63,150 bases of DNA from JBMDXB01 sp048594975 (GCA_048594975.1 JBMDXQ010000005.1:1-63150), one strand, 5' to 3'; shown: positions 35,099-45,789, counted from the first letter of the stretch. A program made the numbers and translations. The notes: generated by a model not told the origin, from the letters alone.

Positions 35099-37576
35099 AT
35101 GGCAAAGGCACTCGTCGTGGTGGAGTCGCCGGCGAAGGCGAAGACCATCAACAAGTACCTCGGCAGGAACTACAAGGTGGTCGCCTCGATGGGACACGTC
35201 CGCGACCTGCCGAAGAGCAAGCTCGGGGTCGACATCGACGACGGGTTCGAGCCCTCCTACGAGGTCATCGCGAGCCGGAAGAAGGTCCTCAGGGAGCTGA
35301 AGGACGCGGCGAAGGCGGCCGACGAGATTTTCGTCGCGACCGACCCGGACCGCGAAGGCGAAGCCATCGGCTGGCACCTCGCGGAGGAGCTCGGCGGTGC
35401 GAACCGCAAGAAGATCCGTCGGCTGATGTTCAACGAGATCACGAAGAAGGGTGTGCTCTCCGCGCTCGAGCACCCCACCACGATTAACAAGCAGATGGTC
35501 GACGCGCAGCAGGCTCGCCGCGTGCTCGACCGGCTGGTCGGCTACAAGATCAGCCCCCTGCTCTGGGACAAGGTCCGGCGCGGCTTGAGCGCCGGGCGCG
35601 TGCAGTCGGTGGCGCTGAAGCTGGTGTGCGACCGCGAGCGCGAAATCGAGCAGTTCGTGCCCGAGGAGTACTGGAACATCACGGCGCGCCTGCTCGGTCC
35701 GGTGCCGCCGGAGTTCGAGGCGCGGCTGCTCAAGCGCGGCGGGACGACCGTCAAGGTGGCGAACCAGTCCGAGGCGGATGCGATCCTCGCGGACCTGCGT
35801 TCGGCGACGTGGACGGTCGCCTCCGTGACGACGAAGGAGCGCCGGAAGAGCGCCGTCCCCCCGTTCATCACCAGCAAGCTGCAGCAGGCCTCGCGCTTCC
35901 CCGTGAAGAAGACGATGCTGGTTGCCCAGCAGCTCTACGAGGGCATCGATCTGCCGGGCGAAGGCGCCGTCGGCCTGATCACCTACATGCGCACCGATTC
36001 GACGCGCGTCGCCGATCAGGCGCTCGGCGAGGTGCGCGAGTTCATCGGGCGGACGTTCGGAGCGGAGTACGTCCCCGAAAGGCCGATCGTCTATCGGACC
36101 AAGGCGGATGCGCAGGACGCGCACGAAGCCATCCGGCCGACGTCCATGCAGTGGGATCCGGAGACGGTGAGGCCGCACCTGACGCCGGACCAGTACTACA
36201 TTTACCGGTTGATCTGGAACCGCTTCGTGGCGTCGCAGATGCCGCCGGCGACCTTCGACGACACCACCGTGGACATTGCCGCCAGCCCGGCCACCGGTTC
36301 GGGCGACGAGTACGTGTTCCGCGTCAAGGGGTCGGTGCCGAAGTTCGCGGGGTGGATGGCCGTCTACAACCGGGAGCTCGCGGCCGACGCCCGCGCGGAC
36401 GGGCCGGGGCCGGACGCGGCCAGCGCCGAAGACGACGATGCCGCCGGCGTGCTGCCGGCGCTGGCCGAGGGCGATCGGCTCGCGCTGAAGGAACTGAAGC
36501 CGGAACAAAAGTTCACGCAGCCCCCGCCGCGCTACAGCGAAGCGACGCTGGTGAAAGCGCTCGAGGAGAACGGCATCGGCCGGCCGAGCACCTACGCGTC
36601 GATCATCAGCGTCATCCAGGCGCGCGAGTACGTGCAGAAGATCGAGGGCCGGTTCAAGCCGACCATCCTCGGCCGGGTCCTGGTCGAGCCGCGGAACTCG
36701 GCGAAAGGACCGGTGGGGCTGCTCAGCCCGACATTCGACGACATCCTCGACGTGAACTACACGCGCGAGCTCGAGGAGGATCTCGACAAGATCGAGGACG
36801 GCAAGGAGGACTACGAGTCCACGCTCGCCAGCTTCTACAAGAAGTTCAAGAAGGACCTCGAGACCGCGAAGAAGGTGATGATCAATCTGAAGGAGGGCGT
36901 ACCGCCAGACCCGGCGGTCGACTGCGACAAGTGCGGCCGGCCGATGGTGATGAAGGCGGGCAAGTTCGGCGTCTTCCTGGCGTGCAGCGGGTACCCCGAG
37001 TGCGAGAACACCCGCGAGCTCGAGGCGCCGGATACGGCGGCCGACGGCTCCGAGCTCGAGGAAACCTGCGAGAACTGCGGGCGGCCCATGGCGATCAAGC
37101 GCGGACGCTTCGGGCAGTTCCTGGCGTGCACCGGCTACCCCGAGTGCAAGACGACGCGCAAGATCATCGCGACCAAGCAGGGGATGACGGCGGCGAGACC
37201 AGACCAGGTCCTCGACGAGAAGTGCCCGCGGTGCGGGTCGAACCTGGTGCTGAAGCACGGGCGCTACGGCGAGTTCACGGCGTGCAGCAACTACCCGAGC
37301 TGCAAGTACGTCAAGCAGAAGAGCACCGGCGTGCGCTGCCCGAAGGACGGCGGCGACATCGTCGAGCGCAAGTCGCGGCGCGGCAAGGTGTTCTTCGGCT
37401 GCGCCAACTACCCGGACTGCGACTTCACGCTCTGGAACCGGCCGGTACCCGAGAAGTGCCCCGACTGCGGCGCGCCCTTCCTCGTCGAGAAGATCACGAA
37501 GCGGCATGGCCGCCAGCTGGTCTGCAACAACGACGACTGCTCGTACGTTCGCAGCGAGGAACTCGCACCGGCTTAG
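35099..37576 (+). CDS. topA: DNA topoisomerase I
   Basis: The 825-residue type IA topoisomerase relaxes negative supercoils. It has a TOPRIM domain (ALVVVESPAKAKTINKYLG, DPDREGEAIGWHL), active-site Tyr in GLITYMRTDSTRV, and NGIGRPSTYASI. The C-terminus carries five zinc-ribbon-like modules: CDKCGRP, CENCGRP, CPRCGS, CPKDGG (second ligand changed to Gly-rich) and CPDCGAP. The start ATG 35099 follows GAGG closely. Confidence 0.97.
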   Translation: MAKALVVVESPAKAKTINKYLGRNYKVVASMGHVRDLPKSKLGVDIDDGFEPSYEVIASRKKVLRELKDAAKAADEIFVATDPDREGEAIGWHLAEELGGANRKKIRRLMFNEITKKGVLSALEHPTTINKQMVDAQQARRVLDRLVGYKISPLLWDKVRRGLSAGRVQSVALKLVCDREREIEQFVPEEYWNITARLLGPVPPEFEARLLKRGGTTVKVANQSEADAILADLRSATWTVASVTTKERRKSAVPPFITSKLQQASRFPVKKTMLVAQQLYEGIDLPGEGAVGLITYMRTDSTRVADQALGEVREFIGRTFGAEYVPERPIVYRTKADAQDAHEAIRPTSMQWDPETVRPHLTPDQYYIYRLIWNRFVASQMPPATFDDTTVDIAASPATGSGDEYVFRVKGSVPKFAGWMAVYNRELAADARADGPGPDAASAEDDDAAGVLPALAEGDRLALKELKPEQKFTQPPPRYSEATLVKALEENGIGRPSTYASIISVIQAREYVQKIEGRFKPTILGRVLVEPRNSAKGPVGLLSPTFDDILDVNYTRELEEDLDKIEDGKEDYESTLASFYKKFKKDLETAKKVMINLKEGVPPDPAVDCDKCGRPMVMKAGKFGVFLACSGYPECENTRELEAPDTAADGSELEETCENCGRPMAIKRGRFGQFLACTGYPECKTTRKIIATKQGMTAARPDQVLDEKCPRCGSNLVLKHGRYGEFTACSNYPSCKYVKQKSTGVRCPKDGGDIVERKSRRGKVFFGCANYPDCDFTLWNRPVPEKCPDCGAPFLVEKITKRHGRQLVCNNDDCSYVRSEELAPA

Positions 37577-37584
37577 CTGATACT

Positions 37585-37763
37585 TGTCAATGCTGAATGC
37601 TGAATGCTGAAAGGCATTCACTGTTCGGCGTGCGGCATTCGCCACCCGGCATCGTGTCGTCGTCACTGTTCAATCGGCATTCGTCATTCAGCATTCGTCA
37701 TTCGGCATTCAGCATTCGTCATTGTTCATTCGGCATTCAGCATTCGCCATTCAGTCATTGACA
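37585..37763. repeat. Palindromic intergenic element of heptads (core CATTCNN)
   Basis: The right half is an almost uninterrupted run of 7-bp units CATTC(AG/GT/GG/GC) from about 37680 to 37760. The left end carries the inverse units (GAATGCT three times). The extreme ends are an exact inverted repeat, TGTCAATG (37585-37592) and CATTGACA (37756-37763). The right end runs into the trmFO start codon. It fills the whole topA-trmFO spacer. Confidence 0.85.
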
Positions 37764-39226
37764 TGATTCACATCGTAGGCGGCGGCCTGGCCGGCTCGGA
37801 AGCGGCGTGGCAGGCAGCGGCACTCGGCGTGCGCGTCACGCTCCACGAGATGCGGCCGGGGCGCCGCACGGCGGTGCACAAGACCGATCGGCTGGCGGAG
37901 CTGGTGTGCAGCAACTCCTTCCGCGGCGACAAGCTCGACAACGCCGTCGGGCTCCTGAAGGAGGAAATGCGCCGCCTGGGCTCGCTGATCATGCGCGCGG
38001 CGGACGCGGCGCGCGTGCCTGCCGGTGCGGCCCTGGCGGTCGACCGCGTGCGGTTCTCGCAGGCAGTGACCGAGGCTATCGCCGGTCACCCGCTGATCCG
38101 CATGGAACGCGAGGAGGTCAGCCGGATCCCCGCGTCGATCGGCGGTCCGGTGGTCATCGCCACCGGACCGCTCACGTCCGAATCGCTGTCGGCGGACATC
38201 GCCGCGCTGATCGGCGGCGACCACCTGTACTTCTACGACGCCATCAGCCCGATCGTGCTCGCCGAGACCATCGATCGATCGAAGGTGTTCCGCGCGTCGC
38301 GATGGGGTCGCAGTCTACGGAACGCGTCAGCTCCCGACGGCCAGCGGCCAGCGTGCCCGAGTGCCCACGCCTGTGGCGCCGACGATGGCGAGGGTGACTA
38401 CCTGAATTGCCCGCTGAACGCCGAAGAGTACCGGCGGTTCTACGAGGCGGTGATGTCGGCGGAGAAGTCGCCGCTGCACGAGTTCGACGACGCGAGGTTC
38501 TTCGAGGGATGCCTGCCCATCGAAGTGATGGCGGCGCGGGGCGTCGACACGCTGCGCTTCGGGCCGATGAAGCCGGTGGGCCTCGTGGACCCGCGCACCG
38601 GGGTCGAGCCGTATGCGGCCGCGCAGCTCCGGCAGGACGACCTGGCCGCCGCGCATTACAGCCTGGTCGGCTTTCAGACGCAGATGAAGTGGGGCGAGCA
38701 GGCGCGCGTGTTCCGCCTGATCCCCGGTCTCGAGCAGGCGGAGTTCGTCCGCTACGGGATGATCCACCGCAATACCTACATCAACGGCCCGGCGGCGCTG
38801 CGCGAGACCTGGCAGGCGCGGGTGCGCGCCGACCTGTTCTTCGCCGGGCAGATTTCGGGCGTCGAGGGCTACGTGGAATCGGCGGCCTCGGGCCTAATCG
38901 CCGGCCGCAATGCCGCCGCCCTGGCGCTCGGCCTGCCGCTGCGGGTTCCGCCGCGCACGACCGCCATCGGGGCGCTGGCCTACTACGTCGCGCACGCCAG
39001 CGCGCGCTACTACCAGCCGACGAACATCACGTTCGGCATCATGGAGCCGATAGATGATCGGAAGCTCCCGCGGCCGGCGGGCGCGGACGGGCGGCGGCTG
39101 ACGCGCAAGGAGGCGCGGAAGCTCGCGCTGGCCGAGCGCGCGCTCGCCGACCTGCAGGCGTGGAGCGGACGAGAGGGCGATGACACAGCAGGTTGCCGCG
39201 TACCTGGCGCATCTGCGGCTCAATGA
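37763..39226 (+). CDS. trmFO: Methylenetetrahydrofolate-tRNA-(uracil-5)-methyltransferase TrmFO
   Basis: The 487-residue FAD protein makes ribothymidine-54 in tRNA using methylenetetrahydrofolate. FAD-binding MIHIVGGGLAGSEAAWQAA and HKTDRLAELVCSNSFRGD are typical, as is FAGQISGVEGYVESAASGLIAGRNAA. Between FRASRWG (about residue 177) and EGDYLNCPLN there is an insertion of some 26 residues (LRNASAPDGQRPACPSAHAC) that I do not expect in the family. The start ATG 37763 sits at the edge of the heptad element with no Shine-Dalgarno. The last 47 nt overlap xerC. Confidence 0.93.
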   Translation: MIHIVGGGLAGSEAAWQAAALGVRVTLHEMRPGRRTAVHKTDRLAELVCSNSFRGDKLDNAVGLLKEEMRRLGSLIMRAADAARVPAGAALAVDRVRFSQAVTEAIAGHPLIRMEREEVSRIPASIGGPVVIATGPLTSESLSADIAALIGGDHLYFYDAISPIVLAETIDRSKVFRASRWGRSLRNASAPDGQRPACPSAHACGADDGEGDYLNCPLNAEEYRRFYEAVMSAEKSPLHEFDDARFFEGCLPIEVMAARGVDTLRFGPMKPVGLVDPRTGVEPYAAAQLRQDDLAAAHYSLVGFQTQMKWGEQARVFRLIPGLEQAEFVRYGMIHRNTYINGPAALRETWQARVRADLFFAGQISGVEGYVESAASGLIAGRNAAALALGLPLRVPPRTTAIGALAYYVAHASARYYQPTNITFGIMEPIDDRKLPRPAGADGRRLTRKEARKLALAERALADLQAWSGREGDDTAGCRVPGASAAQ

Positions 39227-40115
39227 GAACGCCTCGGCGCACACCGTCCGGGCGTACGACAGCGACCTTTCGCAGTTCCTGACCTTCCTGGCCGGCCGGA
39301 CCGGCCGGCGCCGTTCGGCGCTCACGCCGGCCGACTTCGACCACCTCGCCATCCGTTCGTTCCTGACCGAGCTGCACCGGCGCGGCATCACCCGTTCGTC
39401 GGCGGCACGCAAGCTGGCGGCACTCCGCGGGTTCAGCCGGTACCTGCGGCGGGAGGGGGTGCTCGAGGGCGACCCAGCCACCCTCGTGGGGACGCCGAAG
39501 CGCGAGCACCGGCTGCCCGCGCACCTGGCGGAGGCGGAGATGGCACGGCTGCTCGAGACGCCGGACTCGTCCACACCGCTGGGGCGCCGCGACCGCGCGA
39601 TCCTCGAACTCTTCTACGCGTCGGGGCTGCGGCTGAGCGAGCTCGTCTCGCTGAACCTCGAGGACGTCAACCTCGCGACGCGGGTCGTCCGCGTCACCGG
39701 CAAGGGCGGCAAGCAGCGGATCGTGCCGTTCAATCGCAGCACAGCGGCGGCGCTGCGCGCCTGGTTCGCCGACCTCGGTGCCATCGTCGAGGCGCGGTCG
39801 GCCCTGTCTGCTGCGCGCGCCGGGGCGGGTCGATCGAGCGTGCCGCTCTTCCTCAATTACCGGGGGACGCGCTTGTCCACGCGCAGCGTGGACCGCCTCG
39901 TGCGCCGCTACGTGGCGGCATGCAGCACGCGCATGGGAATCAGCCCGCACGCGCTGCGCCACTCGTTCGCGACGCACCTGCTCGAGCGCGGCGCCGATCT
40001 GCGCGCGATTCAGGAGCTGCTCGGCCATGCGCGCCTGAGTACGACGCAGCGCTACACGCACGTCAACACGACGCAGCTGCTGGAGTCGTACAGGAAGGCG
40101 CACCCGAAGGCGTAG
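39180..40115 (+). CDS. xerC: Tyrosine recombinase XerC/XerD
   Basis: The 311-residue Xer-type recombinase resolves chromosome dimers. The N-terminal SAM-like domain (AYLAHLRLNENASAHTVRAYDSDLSQF) is followed by the catalytic domain: Arg in ASGLRLSELVSL, Lys in GKGGKQRIVP, HALRHSFATHLLERGADLRAIQELLGHARLSTTQRYTHV with the H-x-x-R, His and nucleophilic Tyr. There is an insertion around AGAGRSSVP. It overlaps trmFO, as in the Bacillus trmFO-xerC arrangement. Confidence 0.93.
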   Translation: MTQQVAAYLAHLRLNENASAHTVRAYDSDLSQFLTFLAGRTGRRRSALTPADFDHLAIRSFLTELHRRGITRSSAARKLAALRGFSRYLRREGVLEGDPATLVGTPKREHRLPAHLAEAEMARLLETPDSSTPLGRRDRAILELFYASGLRLSELVSLNLEDVNLATRVVRVTGKGGKQRIVPFNRSTAAALRAWFADLGAIVEARSALSAARAGAGRSSVPLFLNYRGTRLSTRSVDRLVRRYVAACSTRMGISPHALRHSFATHLLERGADLRAIQELLGHARLSTTQRYTHVNTTQLLESYRKAHPKA

Positions 40116-40162
40116 CGACCCGCCACCGTCGCGAAGAGGCGCCGGCGAACGAACGCGCGTCG

Positions 40163-41563
<1,401 letters not shown>

Positions 41564-41641
41564 GGTTGCTTCCTCGTCTTTCCTCGCTGCGGCGCGACCG
41601 GCGCGCGCCCTCTCACCGCCCCACGGGCGGGTCCCCGGGTG

Positions 41642-42835
41642 CTACTTGAACAGCTCGTGGCTGCCGCTCACCGGCAGCGCGATCCGGAACCGCGTGCCCG
41701 ACCCGACCTGCGACGCGACGTCGATCCGGCCGTCGTGCGCGTCCACGATCTTGCGGACGATCGCCAGCCCCAGGCCGGAGCCGGTCGGCTTGGTCGTGAA
41801 GAACGGGCTGAAGATCCGGTCGATCAGGTCCGGCGGCACGCCCGGCCCGTCGTCGGCCACCTCGACCAGGATCATCGGCACCGCGTGCGACTCGGTCCCC
41901 GCGACGTCCTCCTCGGGCGGCAGGTACGTCGCCGCGATCGCCACGGAGCCGGCGCCGACCAGCGCCTCGAAGGCGTTGGTCAGCAGGTTCGTGAACAGCT
42001 GCCGGAGCTGGTGCGGATCCCCCTGGATCGGGGGGAGATCCTCGGGCAACCGCACCGCGATCCCGATCTCGCCGCGCCGCACGTGGCTCTCGGCCATCGA
42101 GATCGCGTCGCGCACGACGTCGGCGAGCGCGATGCGCTCGACCTGGAGGCGGATGGGACGCACGAACTCCAGGACCTCGAGGACGATGGCGTTGGCCATC
42201 TTGGCCTCTTTGATGATGTCGCCGAGGATCGATTGCGCGTCCTCCGACGAGGCGAGCTGGCGCTTGAGGATCCCGGCCATCACCTCGATGCCGGCGAGCG
42301 GGTTCTTCACCTCGTGCGCGATCGCCGCGGCCATCTCGCCGAGCGCCGCCAGCCGGTCGCGCAGCCGCTCGCGCTCCTCGAGCTGCTCGACGCGCGTCAG
42401 GTCCTTGAAGAACAGCGTCGCGCCGGTGAGGCGGCCGTTCGGGTCGCGCACCTGCGACAGCGTGTAGCCGATCACCTTGCCGGTGCTCTTCAGCCGCAGC
42501 TCGGCGCGGTTCGGCAGGTGCGACAGCTCGAACGCCGACGCGACGATGCGCAGCAGGTCGGGCTGATCCCTGAGCACCTGCATGAATGGCTGTCCCATGT
42601 CTCCGCTGCGCGACTTCAGCCCCAGAATCTGGTACGCGACCTCGTTCATCACGGCAACCCGGCCGTCGCGGGTCACGGCGATGACGCCGTTCCGCAGTGA
42701 CCAGACCAGGTCACGGAAGAACCACTCCGGCGCGACGGTGTCTGCGCCCGCCGGCAGGGCCGGCGGACGTGCTTCGGTCGTTCGCCGGCGCGCGACCGCC
42801 CGGCGCAAGGGTTTCCTTCGCTTCGGAATCGGCAT
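41642..42835 (-). CDS. Soluble PAS-containing sensor histidine kinase (NtrB-like)
   Basis: ATG 42835 (MPIPKRRKPLRR) is preferred over a TTG at 42877. It has 397 residues without membrane segments: a PAS domain about 40-150 (LRNGVIAVTRDGRVAVMNEVAYQILG), HisKA with phospho-His in MAAAIAHEVKNPLAGIEVM, and HATPase with N box LRQLFTNLLTNAFEAL, VADDGPGVP, FFTTKPTGSGLGLAIV. It probably senses an internal signal and phosphorylates the NtrC-type regulator encoded next. A TACACT -10-like hexamer is near 42885. Confidence 0.92.
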   Translation of the reverse strand: MPIPKRRKPLRRAVARRRTTEARPPALPAGADTVAPEWFFRDLVWSLRNGVIAVTRDGRVAVMNEVAYQILGLKSRSGDMGQPFMQVLRDQPDLLRIVASAFELSHLPNRAELRLKSTGKVIGYTLSQVRDPNGRLTGATLFFKDLTRVEQLEERERLRDRLAALGEMAAAIAHEVKNPLAGIEVMAGILKRQLASSEDAQSILGDIIKEAKMANAIVLEVLEFVRPIRLQVERIALADVVRDAISMAESHVRRGEIGIAVRLPEDLPPIQGDPHQLRQLFTNLLTNAFEALVGAGSVAIAATYLPPEEDVAGTESHAVPMILVEVADDGPGVPPDLIDRIFSPFFTTKPTGSGLGLAIVRKIVDAHDGRIDVASQVGSGTRFRIALPVSGSHELFK

Positions 42836-43128
42836 CTCTGGATCGGGGGCAAACCCAGGGAATCGTTGCGACGCCAATAGTGTAATCGGCCGATCTCAGC
42901 GCGAAAAGCGTATTGTTCAGTAACTTACGGCCGTCGGCGCCGCTCGCGCGCGCGGCTGCCGGTCCGGCAGCAGTCCGGCTTATGCGCGGCAGTCCGCAAA
43001 GGGTGTGCCCCGCTGAGCCGGCGGACCCGGGCGGCTTTTCCTAGGTTTTCGATGGGCTCGTGCGACGCCAGGCGGGCGGGTGATTACACATTCGTGACGC
43101 CGTTACAAAGCTGGGACGGACTCGGGGG
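42836..43128. other. Gene-free spacer
   Basis: About 290 nt between the kinase start and the ABC-F stop. It probably contains the kinase promoter. I see short GC-rich inverted repeats (GCCGGTCCGGC near 42958) but no gene or clear terminator. Confidence 0.4.
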
Positions 43129-45078
43129 CTATTGCTGGCTCAGGTCCTCCCACTGGTGCATCAGGTCACCCACTTCCCACATGAGCGCCTGGTGGCGGTC
43201 GATGATCGGCCGGGCGGCGTCGTGGTCCGCGTAGAAGCCGGGCGCCGACATCACCGCCTCGAGCTCCTTGATAGCCCGCTCGCGCTGGGCAATGCGCGCC
43301 TCGAGGTCGTCGATGCGCTTCTGCCGGGCGTCGCGGGCCTTCTTCTCGCGCCGGGCGATCGCCTCGTGCCGCTTGCGCTCCTCGTAGGAGGCGACCGCCG
43401 CCCTGGCGGGGGCGGGTGCGCTGGCGGCGCGGACCACGGGCGGCGGCGCAGGCACCGCCGCCGCCACCCGCGCCTGCTCCTTGCGGCTCCAGAGGAACTC
43501 TTCGTAGTTGCCGGGATAGATAAGCGCCTGCCCGTTGCCGATCTCGATCACCTTCGTCGCCAGACGATCGACGAAGTAGCGATCGTGCGAGACGAACACG
43601 AGCGTGCCGCCGAAGTCCTCGAGCGCCTCGAGCAGCACGTCCTTGGAGTCGAGATCGAGGTGGTTCGTGGGCTCGTCGAGCAGCAGCGTGTTCGACGGGC
43701 GCAGCAGCATCCGCGCCACCGCCAGCCGGGTGCGCTCGCCGCCCGACAGCACCCGCACCGGCTTGTCCACGTCGTCGCCGGAGAACAGGAAGCCGCCGAG
43801 GATGTTGCGGATGTGTGGAACCATGGGCATGGACGCGTTGCCGGCGAGCGTCTGGTAGACGGTCAGCGAGGGATCGAGACGCGTCGCCTCGTCTTGCGCG
43901 AAGTACTGCATGACCAGCTGGTGGCCCTCGGTCCGCGAGCCGCTGTCGGGCGCTTCGACGCCCGACAGCATCCGCATCAGCGTCGATTTGCCGGAGCCGT
44001 TCGGGCCGATGAGCGCGATCCGGTCGCCCCGCTCGATGTGGACGTCGATGCGGTCGAACACGCGGCGCGCGCCGTAGGCCTTGCGCACGTGGCGCAGGTC
44101 GAGGACGGTGCGGCCGCTCTTCGCGCACCGCGGAAACGAGAAGTGAACGCGCTTGCGCTCGGCCGGAATCTCGATCGGGACAATCTTCTCGAGCATCTTG
44201 ATCCGGCTCTGCACCTGCGCCGCCTTCGTCGCCTGATAGCGGAACCGGTTGATGAACGCCTGCATCCGCTCGATTCCCTCGTCCTGCTCGCGCTTCAGCT
44301 TCCGCAGCTGCTCCATGCGCGCGTCCCGCTCGCGCAGGTAGTCGCTGTAGTTGCCGACGTAGTCGGTCAGCTTGCGGAGGCCGATGTCGGCGATGCGCGT
44401 GACGACCGCGTCGAGGAAGAAGCGGTCGTGGGAGACGAGGATGACGGCGTGCGGGTAGTCGGCCAAGTACTCTTCGAGCCAGTTCCGCGCCTCGAGATCG
44501 AGATGGTTGGTGGGCTCGTCGAGGAGCAGCAGCCCGGGCCGCCCGAGCAGCAGCCTGGCGAGTGCGATGCGCATCTGCCACCCGCCCGAGAACGTCTCGG
44601 TCGGGCTGTCGAAATCCTCCGGTGCGAAGCCGAGGCCACGCAGCACGGTCGTGACCTTCAGCTCGATGCTGTACCCCTCACTGCGGCGGAAGGTGTCCTG
44701 CAGCTCGCCGTAGCGCGAGAGCATCGTGGCGTGCTCGGATTCGGGAACGCGGTCGTCGCCGAGCTGCTCTTCGAGCCGCTGGATCTCGGCGCGCATGTCG
44801 AGCAGCGGCTCGAACGCGAGGGCGGCCTCTTCCTGCAGCGTGCGGCCGCTGTGGGTGAGACCGTCCTGCGGCAGGTAACCGATGGTCAGCCCGGCAGGCT
44901 TGACGATCCCGCCGCCGTCGGGCTCCTCGAGGCCCGCCAGCAGCCTGAGCAGCGTGGTCTTCCCGGTGCCGTTCGGGCCGGCGAGGCCGACGCGCTCGCG
45001 GTCGTCGATCTGCCAGCTGACGTCCTCGAGCAGGACGCGGTCGCCGAACGCCTTGGTGAGGCAGACGAGCTGAATCAT
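43129..45078 (-). CDS. ABC-F family ATPase (Uup/EttA-like)
   Basis: The 649-residue protein carries two ABC domains without membrane segments: GPNGTGKTTLLRLLAGL and FSGGWQMRIALARLLL, then GPNGSGKSTLMRMLSG and LSGGERTRLAVARMLL, each with LLLDEPTNHLDL. The interdomain linker is rich in Arg/Glu (LRERDARMEQLRKLKREQDEG). The C-terminus has a charged coiled coil (about 560-630) as in Uup/YdiF. ABC-F proteins act on ribosomes (translation stalls or antibiotic protection) or on DNA branch structures (Uup). A TAAAAT -10-like element is near 45157 on the minus strand. Confidence 0.92.
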   Translation of the reverse strand: MIQLVCLTKAFGDRVLLEDVSWQIDDRERVGLAGPNGTGKTTLLRLLAGLEEPDGGGIVKPAGLTIGYLPQDGLTHSGRTLQEEAALAFEPLLDMRAEIQRLEEQLGDDRVPESEHATMLSRYGELQDTFRRSEGYSIELKVTTVLRGLGFAPEDFDSPTETFSGGWQMRIALARLLLGRPGLLLLDEPTNHLDLEARNWLEEYLADYPHAVILVSHDRFFLDAVVTRIADIGLRKLTDYVGNYSDYLRERDARMEQLRKLKREQDEGIERMQAFINRFRYQATKAAQVQSRIKMLEKIVPIEIPAERKRVHFSFPRCAKSGRTVLDLRHVRKAYGARRVFDRIDVHIERGDRIALIGPNGSGKSTLMRMLSGVEAPDSGSRTEGHQLVMQYFAQDEATRLDPSLTVYQTLAGNASMPMVPHIRNILGGFLFSGDDVDKPVRVLSGGERTRLAVARMLLRPSNTLLLDEPTNHLDLDSKDVLLEALEDFGGTLVFVSHDRYFVDRLATKVIEIGNGQALIYPGNYEEFLWSRKEQARVAAAVPAPPPVVRAASAPAPARAAVASYEERKRHEAIARREKKARDARQKRIDDLEARIAQRERAIKELEAVMSAPGFYADHDAARPIIDRHQALMWEVGDLMHQWEDLSQQ

Positions 45079-45238
45079 CGGCAGCGCGACCGCCCGGCGG
45101 CGCCGTTCAGGGTCCTACGACGCCACCATTTGCGGCCACGGGAAACGTGTCATTTTAGCACAGCGGATCGGGTCGGCCCGCGGAACGCGGGTCCGGTGAG
45201 GGGGTAGTGGCAGGCGCAGAAAGCAGAAGGGCCGGGGC

Positions 45239-45264
45239 GGAGGGCGGCGACGCGGCCGCCCTCC
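45239..45264 (-). terminator. 10-bp hairpin, candidate terminator
   Basis: GGAGGGCGGC/GCCGCCCTCC with a 6-nt loop lies downstream of the small membrane-peptide gene. On the minus strand it is followed by a C/T-rich stretch but no true U tract. The rest of 45160-45392 shows no gene. Confidence 0.45.
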
Positions 45265-45392
45265 GCTCACACGGCGCTCGAAACGGGCACTCGAGGCATC
45301 GACACCAGGAACGCGCCGGCGCACGCGGACGCGCCGTCGACGCGCCTTCACCGCCGAGGTCGCGGTGCAGGCGGGCGTGTCGTCGCAGCCTG

Positions 45393-45470
45393 CTACACGA
45401 GTACGCGTGCCGAGAAAACCAGTCCGAGGATCGAGAGAGCGACGATGCCGCTCCAGACCGCCTTCGTCAT
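45393..45470 (-). CDS. Candidate 25-residue membrane peptide
   Basis: ATG 45470 follows GGGAGAAG at a good spacing (6 nt) and opens a 25-codon frame, MTKAVWSGIVALSILGLVFS then ARVLV. This is a single hydrophobic segment with a short positive N-terminus. It starts 24 nt after the HTH gene and on the same strand. Such peptides often regulate membrane proteins or are toxins; nothing more can be inferred. Being so short, it could be accidental, but the ribosome site and amphipathic design favour it. Confidence 0.5.
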   Translation of the reverse strand: MTKAVWSGIVALSILGLVFSARVLV

Positions 45471-45494
45471 TCCGTCACTTCTCCCGTCCTGTCA

Positions 45495-45704
45495 CTAGAA
45501 CGCTCCCGAGCGCCTGCGATTCAGCCAGTTGTCGAGATCGGCGCGGCGGATGCGCCACTGCCGGCCGATGCGCACGGCCGGTAGCTCGCCGATCCGAATC
45601 AGGCGGTAAATCGTCCGAGAGGTCACCTTCAAATAGCGCAGTACCTCTTCGGTCGTGAGGAACGTCGATGTTCCCATCGGCCCGTCAGTGTTCTTATTTG
45701 TCAT
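45495..45704 (-). CDS. Small excisionase/BldC-type HTH protein
   Basis: The protein has 69 residues from ATG 45704 (a further ATG at 45677 is possible). FLTTEEVLRYLKVTSRTIYRLIRIGELPAVRIGRQWRIRRADLD-type sequence is the MerR-like HTH_17 domain of excisionases and BldC. The N-terminal half of the receiver protein encoded at 46484 is closely similar, indicating a duplication. No integrase or attachment site is nearby, so it is probably a transcription factor rather than an excisionase. Confidence 0.85.
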   Translation of the reverse strand: MTNKNTDGPMGTSTFLTTEEVLRYLKVTSRTIYRLIRIGELPAVRIGRQWRIRRADLDNWLNRRRSGAF

Positions 45705-45759
45705 ATAGAGACTCAATATTAGCGTGTTTTTAACGACTCTTTATGACAATATGTGATTC

Positions 45760-45789
45760 AAAATACTCCTTCAGCAGGCGAGCCGTCAA
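45760..45789 (-). promoter_or_regulatory. Promoter upstream of the small HTH gene
   Basis: On the minus strand: TTGACG (45789-45784), 18-nt spacer, TATTTT (45765-45760). The 45705-45893 spacer is unusually AT-rich for this genome. Confidence 0.5.
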
